Shown one piece after another: positions 1 to 4,945 of a stretch of DNA of 6,254 nucleotides (position 1 is the first letter of the stretch; the number at the start of each line of letters is the position of its first letter). The translations under genes and the position numbers were made by a program. The DNA comes from an uncultured Clostridia bacterium (GTDB lineage Bacteria > Bacillota > Clostridia > Christensenellales > UBA1242). The DNA lies in contig CALWKL010000033.1 in the NCBI GenBank assembly GCA_944381255.1, forward strand, positions 1-6,254. The letters run 5' to 3'. Below the pieces are notes generated by a model. That model saw nothing but the letters and a program-made list of their open reading frames with translations, was not told the DNA's origin and made no database searches.

Positions 1-81
1 GTTAGTGAAGAAAATGGCACCGAATAATGACAAAATTGTAAATAAAAGAGAAATTAAAATTCCATATTTATTTTCTTTCAT
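1..81 (-). CDS. N-terminus of a membrane or secreted protein (partial)
   Basis: The minus strand has an ATG at 81-79 followed by 27 open codons that run off the left edge of the window. The translated start is MKENKYGILISLLFTILSLF followed by GAIFFTN: a short charged N-terminus (two Lys, one Glu) and then about 18 hydrophobic residues, as in a signal peptide or first transmembrane helix. The start is supported by a GAGGT ribosome site seven to eight bases upstream. It lies downstream of the tRNA-Ser terminator on the same strand, so it is probably transcribed separately, although I found no convincing promoter. The product cannot be named from 27 residues. Confidence 0.6.
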   Translation of the reverse strand, partial: MKENKYGILISLLFTILSLFGAIFFTN

Positions 82-128
82 AATTTAACCTCAATATAAT
101 ATAACAAATTTATTGGCTGAATGTAAAC

Positions 129-164
129 AAAAAAACGCAAGTCTAGGTTCGTAGACTTACGCTT
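129..164 (-). terminator. Rho-independent terminator of tRNA-Ser
   Basis: Read on the minus strand, CGTAAGTCTA, a six-base loop and TAGACTTGCG form a 10-bp stem with one U-G wobble. It can be extended by three more pairs into the T-run. Seven Ts (129-135) follow directly. It begins a few bases after the CCA end of the tRNA, so it should end the tRNA transcript and insulate the next gene. Confidence 0.85.
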
Positions 165-168
165 GCAT

Positions 169-256
169 TGGCGGAAGGCTAGGGATTCGAACCCCAGGTG
201 CCTCTCAGCACAACAATTTTCAAGACTGCCGCTTTCGACCGCTCAGCCAGCCTTCC
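169..256 (-). tRNA. tRNA-Ser (anticodon UGA), CCA encoded
   Basis: The minus strand folds as a complete class II tRNA. The acceptor stem is GGAAGGC/GCCTTCC, the discriminator is G, and CCA is encoded at 171-169. The anticodon loop CTTGAAA (224-218) has UGA at 222-220 and a five-pair stem with two G-U wobbles. A long variable arm (GTGC/GCAC around TGAGAG) is typical of serine tRNAs, and the T-arm carries TTCGAAT. The UGA anticodon reads UCA and, by wobble, other UCN serine codons. The gene has its own promoter upstream and terminator downstream, forming a single-gene unit. Confidence 0.97.
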
Positions 257-266
257 ATATAGGTTT

Positions 267-295
267 ATAATATCATATATTATGGAAAAAATCAA
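267..295 (-). promoter_or_regulatory. Sigma-A-type promoter of tRNA-Ser
   Basis: On the minus strand TTGATT (295-290) and TATTAT (272-267) are separated by 17 bases. The tRNA 5' end lies 10 bases past the -10 box, giving a transcript with only a few leader bases. Spacing and placement are ideal; each hexamer departs from consensus at one or two positions. Confidence 0.75.
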
Positions 296-379
296 GTGTT
301 TTATTCAAATAAATATATTTTTTTGATTAGAGAATATAAAAGGATAAAAATGTTGTACTGCAAAAAGAATTGGTAAAAT

Positions 380-886
380 CTAAAATAAGCATTCATCAGG
401 GTTAATAATTTCAACAGGTATATTATATTTGTTCGCAAGTATAATTGTATTTTTTGTACCACCATTAGAGCCGTTCCAAATCGCTACCAAGCAATTTGAT
501 TTGCTTACCATATATTGATTGCGTATATGATTGCAATTACGGCTGTAATGTTTATTTAGAATATTAATATAATCAGCACGATTCAATATTTCAAAATATT
601 TTTGGCGTTGTTCTTCAGGCCAAAATTGTGTTTGGTTTTCACAAGGTATTGCACACTCTAATTTTATTGAATTATAATCGTTTTTTAATTCTAATACAAT
701 ATCAGCACACATCATATCTACCCCTAGAGCCATTCCAGAAATAAAATAATCATAACCGTCGTTTATTTTTTGCAAAATTTTGCTTTTTATTAAATCCCTT
801 AGAACTTGACTAGGTGGGGAGTTAAAATCAGATAACCAAGTTAATTTTTGCACTCTGTGACCTGTGAAACTGCAGATTTTACCCAT
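380..886 (-). CDS. YpsA-like SLOG-domain protein (DUF1273 family)
   Basis: The gene encodes 168 residues, close to the usual 170-190 of the family. Visible motifs in order are FTGHR (7-11), SGMALGVDM (50-58), AIPCENQ (79-85), FWPEEQ (88-93), RNQYMV (122-127) and the glycine-rich NGSNGGT (138-144). These match the Rossmann-like SLOG fold of the DUF1273/YpsA family, whose members are predicted to bind nucleotide-derived ligands. Bacillus subtilis YpsA affects cell division when overproduced, but no reaction is established for the family. The ATG start is supported by AGGAG five bases upstream. No signal peptide or membrane segment is seen, so it is likely cytoplasmic. It is divergent from the coiled-coil gene, with its own promoter at 911-939. 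I saw no clear terminator behind it. Family assignment is firm; cellular role is not. Confidence 0.9.
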   Translation of the reverse strand: MGKICSFTGHRVQKLTWLSDFNSPPSQVLRDLIKSKILQKINDGYDYFISGMALGVDMMCADIVLELKNDYNSIKLECAIPCENQTQFWPEEQRQKYFEILNRADYINILNKHYSRNCNHIRNQYMVSKSNCLVAIWNGSNGGTKNTIILANKYNIPVEIINPDECLF

Positions 887-910
887 AAGTACTCCTTTTT
901 TTGATATGCT

Positions 911-939
911 AGTTTATCTTATAATTGATTAAAAGTCAA
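911..939 (-). promoter_or_regulatory. Promoter of the SLOG/YpsA-like gene
   Basis: Minus-strand TTGACT (939-934) and TAAACT (916-911) are spaced by 17 bases, about 25 bases upstream of the ATG. The -35 box lies inside an inverted repeat, AATTGA (923-928) and TCAATT (936-941), separated by seven bases, which could bind a regulator or be chance in AT-rich DNA. Confidence 0.65.
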
Positions 940-994
940 TTAAAATAAGAACAATTTTTCGAAATTTTAAGTTTTTCTAAATTAATAAGTATAA

Positions 995-1024
995 TTGACT
1001 TTTTATTAGTATTTGCTATATAAT
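995..1024 (+). promoter_or_regulatory. Promoter of the coiled-coil gene
   Basis: TTGACT (995-1000) and TATAAT (1019-1024) are separated by 18 bases. A start near 1031 would leave a leader of about 22 nucleotides carrying AGGAG (1041-1045), seven bases before the ATG. The -35 box sits in the same AATTGACTTTT context as that of the divergent SLOG promoter. Confidence 0.75.
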
Positions 1025-1052
1025 ACTCTTAAATTATATTAGGAGTTCTTTT

Positions 1053-2381
1053 ATGGCAGATAAAATCAGCAAATATGAAAAAAAATTAGAAAAAATACAA
1101 AGAAAAGAACAAAAAATACGTGAAAAAATAAATAAAAAAGCCAAAAATTATCAAGAAAGAGATGACAAAGAGCAGATGATACGACTGCTTGATGGGGTAT
1201 ATTCTGGGCAACAGGAAATTGAAAATGCTGAAAATTACAAAAAAATAGATAAAAAAACAAAAAAAATATTAAAAAATCAAAAAAAATTGCAAAAAAAGGC
1301 TAATTATTCACGCTTTAAGTTAAATCAAGAGCAACAAGAGTATATTGTTGACTCAGGGGCAGAACCTTTTACTGAAAGGCAGTCAAAACGCGAAGTAGCT
1401 TCTGAAATTCGCCGTATGAAAAAAGAAGAGCGTAGAATTTTTAAAAAAGAACAAAATAAAAATAATAAGTTTGCGCCTAATAACATTTCAGAAACAAAAG
1501 ATGATGAACTTTATCAAGGCGCTTTCCCTGAACCTCAACAAGTAATAAAGCACGAAAATAATTTCGTAAATTATCAATCAGCACAAACAAAAGAAGATAA
1601 ATTAGAAAAAATCGTAGATAATGGTACTAAATCTGACTCTAAAGAAAATGCACTCAAAAAAGAACAGGGCATAGAAGATATACAATTCAATAATCAAGAA
1701 GATAAAAGTGCTGAAAATGATACACAAAAAGCTGAAACAATTATTTTTGTACAGCGTGATGACAATTCTAAAAAACAAGATAGCCACGAATTTGTAGATA
1801 AAAAGCAAAATTTTGATAAAGAAACGTCTAAAAAACAGGAAGAAAACACAGAATTAGAGCAAATAAACACAAGTCTTGAACGAAAAAATAAAGAATTAGA
1901 ACAGGAAAATAAAAAATTACGCGCTGAAAAAAATGGCTTCTTATACTACGAAGAACTTGGGCGAGTAAAGGAAAATAGGGAAAAAGATGCTAAAATCTCT
2001 CAATTGCAAGCAGAAAGAGACCAGCAAAGGGAATCATTAAAAAAACAAGAGCAGGAAGAACAATTACGTCAAGAAAAAGTAAATGATATTGTTAGACAGC
2101 GCAAAGATATTAATTACGAGATAGAACGCCTTGAGGGCAAAGTCCAAGATTGGATAGAGCTGAGTCAGGCTGTGTATGCTGAAGCAATGCTTTATATGAC
2201 AACTAATCTTTTAAACAACACTCCAGAGCGAAGATTTTTGGGAATACCGTATTCTACTATTTTGCAGGGGTTTAGTTTGGGGGCTATGGCTGCAAGTGTT
2301 GGATACCAAAAAGATTTGGCAAGGGAAAGAGAAAAATTGCTACAAAAAGATAAAGAGTTGCAGAGATTATTGCAAAAATAA
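1053..2381 (+). CDS. Charged coiled-coil protein of unknown function
   Basis: The gene encodes 442 residues that I do not recognise. The ATG is supported by AGGAG at 1041-1045 and a good promoter. Residues 4-90 are a Lys/Glu/Gln-rich probable helix or coiled coil, 104-130 is strongly basic and charged, and about 140-260 is a low-complexity, probably disordered Asn/Asp/Lys/Glu stretch. Residues 262-365 form a second, long coiled-coil region with heptad-like Leu/Ile spacing (for example LEQINTSLERKNKELEQENK). The C-terminus differs: an amphipathic segment around 367-386, a Gly/Ala/Ser-rich hydrophobic stretch at about 395-417 with a GFSLG (GxxxG) motif, and a last charged helix 419-442. There are no cysteines and one Trp (367). 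No signal peptide is seen. The hydrophobic stretch could be a membrane-contact or helix-packing element; it is weak for a full transmembrane span. A structural or scaffold role is possible but unproven. No clear terminator follows. Confidence 0.85.
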   Translation: MADKISKYEKKLEKIQRKEQKIREKINKKAKNYQERDDKEQMIRLLDGVYSGQQEIENAENYKKIDKKTKKILKNQKKLQKKANYSRFKLNQEQQEYIVDSGAEPFTERQSKREVASEIRRMKKEERRIFKKEQNKNNKFAPNNISETKDDELYQGAFPEPQQVIKHENNFVNYQSAQTKEDKLEKIVDNGTKSDSKENALKKEQGIEDIQFNNQEDKSAENDTQKAETIIFVQRDDNSKKQDSHEFVDKKQNFDKETSKKQEENTELEQINTSLERKNKELEQENKKLRAEKNGFLYYEELGRVKENREKDAKISQLQAERDQQRESLKKQEQEEQLRQEKVNDIVRQRKDINYEIERLEGKVQDWIELSQAVYAEAMLYMTTNLLNNTPERRFLGIPYSTILQGFSLGAMAASVGYQKDLAREREKLLQKDKELQRLLQK

Positions 2382-2444
2382 TTAATTTTAATATTGATTT
2401 TTTGATATTATTTATTTCATAATACTTGTTTATTAATTTTGCTT

Positions 2445-2471
2445 ATTTTTGCAGTATACCTGTGCAAAAAT
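2445..2471. repeat. 9-bp perfect inverted repeat in the convergent gap
   Basis: ATTTTTGCA (2445-2453) and TGCAAAAAT (2463-2471) are exact inverted copies around a nine-base loop. The repeat lies between the ends of the coiled-coil gene and the convergent XRE gene. It could act as a weak bidirectional terminator, since the arms carry T and A runs, but there is no GC-rich core and no separate T-run. A protein-binding or recombination site cannot be excluded. Confidence 0.5.
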
Positions 2472-2511
2472 GCGGTTACGTGTGAAAATATAGCTACTAT
2501 GTTGCTTATAT

Positions 2512-2715
2512 TTAATCTTCCAAGCCCAGTAAATAATCGGTAGTAACATCAAAAAATTTTGCCACTTCAATAAGTTGCTCACTCTTGATATCATTAATAT
2601 TGTTTTCCCAACGACAGATAGTAGCATCACTTACATTAATAGATTTGCTTAGCTGTAGTATTGATAGTCCACGCTCTTGTCGTAATTCTTTTAATCTTTC
2701 ACTAAATTTCTTCAT
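2512..2715 (-). CDS. XRE-family HTH repressor (cI-like, HTH only)
   Basis: The protein is 67 residues from the ATG at 2715-2713. A TTG two codons further upstream (2721-2719) would give 69, but it lies directly against the predicted -10 box, so the ATG is preferred. Nearly the whole protein is one HTH_XRE domain: FSERLKELRQERGLS is helix 1, ILQLSKSINVS leads into helix 2, DATICRWENN is the recognition helix with the family's typical RWE, and LIEVAKFFDVTTDYLLG is the conserved end. There is no sensor or dimerisation domain beyond this. It is divergent from the 90-residue gene, with operator-like sites between them, so it probably represses that gene and itself. There is no good ribosome site; a leaderless or near-leaderless message is predicted. 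Similar small repressors occur in phages, integrative elements and toxin-antitoxin loci. Confidence 0.9.
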   Translation of the reverse strand: MKKFSERLKELRQERGLSILQLSKSINVSDATICRWENNINDIKSEQLIEVAKFFDVTTDYLLGLED

Positions 2716-2721
2716 ATCCAA

Positions 2722-2750
2722 ATCATACTACAAAAGTGTAATAAAATCAT
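2722..2750 (-). promoter_or_regulatory. Weak promoter of the XRE repressor gene
   Basis: On the minus strand TATGAT (2727-2722) is a good -10 box. The matching -35 position (2750-2745, ATGATT) is poor, with three of six consensus bases. Transcription would start about seven bases on, at or next to the A of the ATG at 2715. Operator-like site 1 fills most of the spacer and touches the -10 box, suggesting autoregulation. Confidence 0.5.
2727..2742. promoter_or_regulatory. Operator-like site 1 (probable XRE binding site)
   Basis: ACTACAAAAGTGTAAT is a quasi-palindrome with half sites ACTACA/TGTAAT (one mismatch). It is the inverted copy of site 2 with 14 of 16 positions conserved. It overlaps the -10 and spacer of the repressor gene's promoter. 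Confidence 0.6.
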
Positions 2751-2778
2751 TGACATTACACATATGTAGTGATATAAT
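2750..2778 (+). promoter_or_regulatory. Perfect consensus promoter of the 90-residue gene
   Basis: TTGACA (2750-2755), 17 bases, TATAAT (2773-2778): both hexamers and the spacing match the sigma-A consensus exactly. A start near 2785 gives a leader of about 44 nucleotides. Such a strong promoter next to a repressor gene normally implies that it is held off by that repressor. Confidence 0.9.
2755..2770. promoter_or_regulatory. Operator-like site 2 (probable XRE binding site)
   Basis: ATTACACATATGTAGT is a quasi-palindrome lying wholly between the -35 and -10 boxes of the strong rightward promoter, sharing the last -35 base. Protein bound here would block RNA polymerase. Its centre is 28 bp from the centre of site 1. 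Confidence 0.65.
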
Positions 2779-2803
2779 AAAAATATAAGAACAAAGTCTT
2801 TAT

Positions 2804-2810
2804 AGGGGGA
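2804..2810 (+). promoter_or_regulatory. Purine-rich Shine-Dalgarno-like site, oddly placed
   Basis: AGGGGGA stands out in AT-rich leader DNA, but it ends 18 bases before the only canonical start codon (ATG, 2829). An in-frame ACG at 2817 lies six bases away, the usual distance. Either initiation is inefficient, RNA folding brings the site closer, or a rare non-AUG start is used. Confidence 0.4.
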
Positions 2811-2828
2811 AGCTACACGCAAGAATTT

Positions 2829-3101
2829 ATGAGTTATAAATTTAATAATGGGCTTTTGGGTGAGTATTTGCTAAAGAATAATATAACTAGAGAAGATTTT
2901 TTGCGTAAAAATTGTATCACAGAGGCAGATTTGGCTCGTCTGTATAGTGGATTTGAACAAAAATTATTAAAACTCTTATTCACTTTATCTGAGGAAATGG
3001 GCATAAGTATTAATTTATTATTTATAAAAGCAGTAGATAGTAATTTTGATTTTCTAGATGATTATGATATTAATGACTTAGATTATGTAATTTTACAGTA
3101 A
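2829..3101 (+). CDS. Small protein, probable degenerate XRE-like fold with acidic tail
   Basis: The gene encodes 90 residues that I do not recognise by name. Residues 9-64 align by eye with the five-helix lambda-repressor/XRE pattern: LLGEYLLKNNITREDFLRKN (helices 1-2), CITEADLARLYSG (turn and recognition-helix position, compare the common 'ISxATLSRIExG') and LLKLLFTLSEEMGISINLLF (compare 'LLKIAKALGISLDELF'). Residues 70-85 form an Asp-rich tail. The recognition helix has acidic and hydrophobic residues where DNA-binding side chains are usual, so DNA binding may be weak or lost. An antirepressor or partner role is possible. It diverges from the XRE repressor behind a perfect promoter with an operator-like site. 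The ATG has no close ribosome site. The gene ends before a bidirectional terminator. It could instead be a Cro-like protein or a small toxin. Confidence 0.75.
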   Translation: MSYKFNNGLLGEYLLKNNITREDFLRKNCITEADLARLYSGFEQKLLKLLFTLSEEMGISINLLFIKAVDSNFDFLDDYDINDLDYVILQ

Positions 3102-3178
3102 AATTTAAAGAATTTGAATTTTTAAGTTATATTTTTTAAATCATGCTACTTATTGTTAACATTTGGCATTTAAAAATG

Positions 3179-3222
3179 AAAAACCACACATTTTTACAAA
3201 TTAAGTAAAATGTGTGGTTTTT
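3179..3222. terminator. Strong bidirectional terminator
   Basis: AAAAACCACACATTTT (3179-3194) pairs perfectly with AAAATGTGTGGTTTTT (3207-3222) over 16 bp around a 12-base loop, in which A-C/G-T can pair further. Both strands end in a T-run. It lies between the convergent 90-residue gene and the glycosyltransferase, one base after the latter's TAA, and serves both. Confidence 0.93.
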
Positions 3223-3223
3223 G

Positions 3224-4390
3224 TTAAATTTGCTCGATTGGTTCTTGTGAATTATTTAGATTGCAAAACTTCATTATTGATTGAGCGTAATTTTTGTTTA
3301 CGTCGTATTCGTGCAGAACTCTTACATTTTTAATATAATTCTCTAAATAATCGTTACTAAAAGTATTTGAGGCAATTAAATCACGTAAATCCGTTGGCTT
3401 GTCTAGTAAAAAGCAATCTGAATATTTTTGAATAAACTGAACATTTGCCAATTCTTGAGCTGCTAATTTTTTGGTAGTAATTAGTACTTTGCTCTGATTA
3501 ATTGTCTCAAAAGCGGAATTGGCTCCCATTTTAGTTACAATAACATCGGCTCTTTTGATTAATTCGCGTTGTTTTTCCTCGCTTACAAAGTCATACACTT
3601 CAACATTGGTATTTTTTAATTTACCTTTTTTCTTTAATTTCTCCACATAGTTGTTATAGTAGCGAAAATGTTTTTTGCTACGACCGTTTAGTAGAAGTAG
3701 GTCTAATGCTATATCTGCTTGTAAAAGTTTTTTGATTTGTGTCTTTAAGCCTGCGAATGCGCCTGCTCCACTCATAATTAATATAGTAAGCTTCTTATTT
3801 TTGTCTCGTAAATATTCTTCAGCAGAAATTTTGGCAGGGAAGCCCAGAGAAACTATCTGGGAATTATCATAACCAATTTTTTTGAATTCATCTTCGAATT
3901 CTGCTGATGGAAGATATATCCTATCAACATGGGTGCTACACTCTTGGTAAGGGGTGTAGACGAAATCTGTCTCCATGGTGGCGACCGGTACATCAATTAT
4001 TTTTTTGTCTTTTAATTCGGACAGTGCAAATGCTGGCATAAAATGAGTACAAATTATAGCATCTGGGTGCAACTCATTGATTGTATTGAGTATACTCTTT
4101 TGCTTGCCACAAATTGCCCATTTCATAAAAAAAGGATAATGTTTGACAGGTTTGCTCACTTGTAAGTGCTTGAAAGCTTTGTTATAGATAGGTAAAGCAT
4201 ATTTTACACTCATCTTATAACCATCGTCCATAATCCAAGCACGGAATTTGCTTGGATAGTCTCTAAAAAAGTCAATAATTGTTACTTCTACTTCTCCAGG
4301 GAAGTATTGTAGCAAATCTTTTTTTATAGTGTTTGCTATAGTATTATGACCATTTCCTGCTGTTACGGTGTATATTAATATTTTTTTCAT
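3224..4390 (-). CDS. MGDG-synthase/UgtP-type glycolipid glycosyltransferase
   Basis: The 388-residue protein belongs to the GT28-type MGDG-synthase/UgtP family, whose members transfer sugar from a UDP-sugar to diacylglycerol or a glycolipid at the inner face of the membrane, making glycolipids and lipoteichoic acid anchors. The N-terminal TAGNGH (10-15) is the family's nucleotide/lipid-domain signature. PDAIICTHFMPAFALSELK (109-127), TDF (141-143) and GFP (183-185) complete the N-terminal MGDG_synth domain. The C-terminal domain has ILIMSGAGAFAGLK (203-216), DFVS (267-270), VTKMGANSAFETI (285-297) and QELANVQFI (312-320) in donor-site positions. Two of these loops depart from the common GGGLG and KPGGLTxSE forms, so donor or acceptor choice may differ. 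Length is typical. The ATG has AAAGGT six bases upstream, and a strong promoter lies at 4436-4463. The superoxide reductase gene lies upstream on the same strand. The exact lipid and sugar cannot be told. Confidence 0.9.
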   Translation of the reverse strand: MKKILIYTVTAGNGHNTIANTIKKDLLQYFPGEVEVTIIDFFRDYPSKFRAWIMDDGYKMSVKYALPIYNKAFKHLQVSKPVKHYPFFMKWAICGKQKSILNTINELHPDAIICTHFMPAFALSELKDKKIIDVPVATMETDFVYTPYQECSTHVDRIYLPSAEFEDEFKKIGYDNSQIVSLGFPAKISAEEYLRDKNKKLTILIMSGAGAFAGLKTQIKKLLQADIALDLLLLNGRSKKHFRYYNNYVEKLKKKGKLKNTNVEVYDFVSEEKQRELIKRADVIVTKMGANSAFETINQSKVLITTKKLAAQELANVQFIQKYSDCFLLDKPTDLRDLIASNTFSNDYLENYIKNVRVLHEYDVNKNYAQSIMKFCNLNNSQEPIEQI

Positions 4391-4435
4391 AAAATTACCT
4401 TTGTCTTATAGACTCTGTAGTTTAAAGTAGAATCT

Positions 4436-4463
4436 ATTATATATATTAGGTGTATTTTGTCAA
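4436..4463 (-). promoter_or_regulatory. Promoter of the glycosyltransferase gene
   Basis: Minus-strand TTGACA (4463-4458) and TATAAT (4441-4436) are both perfect hexamers with a 16-base spacer. The leader would be about 38 nucleotides. The promoter allows expression independent of the superoxide reductase gene upstream. Confidence 0.85.
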
Positions 4464-4494
4464 TACCTTGTATTAGTGAATAAATAGAAAAAAC

Positions 4495-4887
4495 TTAGTT
4501 TTCCATATTTTTTTGCCAAAGTCCGTGTAAGTTGCAATAACAAATTGCAGATTCTATTTTCTCCTTTTCTTGCAATAAAAAAGTAGTCTTTGGTTCATCA
4601 TTAGGTTTTAGGTAATGAGTATATTCGCCTAAATTTGTTTTTAGCATAATCCAAGCTATGTAGTGAGCTTCTATCATAGGGTGAGGTGTTTCTCCTACTA
4701 TAACAGAAACTTTATTATCTGGCAAAATATTGATTACTGGTACGTGCTTTTCCACACTAGCATCTTGAGAATTAGGAACAATTTCCTTCATTGGCTCGCC
4801 ACAACAAATAATTCCACAATTTGCACACGAACAATCATTTATAACTCGTACAAGTGCTCCACATTTATTACAAATTTTAAATTTCAT
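4495..4887 (-). CDS. dfx: Superoxide reductase (desulfoferrodoxin, two-iron class)
   Basis: The 130-residue enzyme reduces superoxide to hydrogen peroxide in the cytoplasm of anaerobes, taking electrons from rubredoxin-like donors, without making oxygen. The N-terminal desulforedoxin domain has the centre I ligands Cys6, Cys9, Cys28 and Cys29 (CxxC...CC). The catalytic domain keeps Glu46 and His48 in EKHVPV, His69 in HPM, His75 in AHYIAWI, and Cys118/His121 in CNLHG, which together form the square-pyramidal Fe(His)4Cys site with its mobile Glu-Lys loop (Lys47). All expected ligands are present and the length matches class II enzymes (about 125-130). Three further cysteines (19, 21, 24) in the N-terminal domain are not standard ligands. 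The ATG is fixed by GGAGG seven bases upstream. The promoter overlaps a PerR-box-like site. The glycosyltransferase lies 104 bp downstream with its own promoter. Confidence 0.96.
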   Translation of the reverse strand: MKFKICNKCGALVRVINDCSCANCGIICCGEPMKEIVPNSQDASVEKHVPVINILPDNKVSVIVGETPHPMIEAHYIAWIMLKTNLGEYTHYLKPNDEPKTTFLLQEKEKIESAICYCNLHGLWQKNMEN

Positions 4888-4908
4888 AATTTAACCTCCA
4901 AAAAGCGA

Positions 4909-4923
4909 TTAATATAATTATAA
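4909..4923. promoter_or_regulatory. PerR-box-like operator over the dfx -10
   Basis: On the minus strand TTATAATTATATTAA matches 12 of the 14 defined positions of the Bacillus PerR consensus TTATAATnATTATAA. It covers the -10 box of the superoxide reductase promoter. PerR is known to repress desulfoferrodoxin and rubrerythrin genes in Clostridium. The AT-rich background makes chance matches possible. Confidence 0.5.
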
Positions 4924-4945
4924 CATTTTAGAGAAGTTAAGTAAA
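4917..4945 (-). promoter_or_regulatory. Promoter of the superoxide reductase gene
   Basis: Minus-strand TTTACT (4945-4940), 17 bases, TATAAT (4922-4917), with an extended -10 (TGTTATAAT). The leader is about 23 nucleotides and carries GGAGG. Confidence 0.8.

Noticed and set aside
98..127. Possible minus-strand promoter TTTACA-18-TATATT for the left partial gene
   Set aside because: The start point would fall on the ribosome site itself, and the hexamers are weak. The true promoter is unresolved.
1066..1808. Phe/Leu/Ile-rich minus-strand frames opposite the coiled-coil gene
   Set aside because: They arise from Lys/Glu-rich AAA/GAA codons read in reverse. They only look like membrane proteins.
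2433..2630. Minus-strand open frame of about 65 codons overlapping the XRE gene
   Set aside because: It lies in another frame of the XRE gene and its downstream DNA, with no ribosome site or recognisable domain. It is a shadow.
4411..4434. Hairpin GATTCT/AGAGTC in the glycosyltransferase leader
   Set aside because: The predicted start point near 4429 falls inside the first arm, so the hairpin probably does not form in the mRNA.
4488..4507. Terminator-like T-run after dfx
   Set aside because: The only hairpin before it is five A-T-rich pairs with a three-base loop. It is too weak to call, so read-through towards the glycosyltransferase gene remains possible.
4663..4917. Plus-strand open frame opposite dfx
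   Set aside because: It is antisense to a gene with complete superoxide reductase motifs and has no ribosome site.
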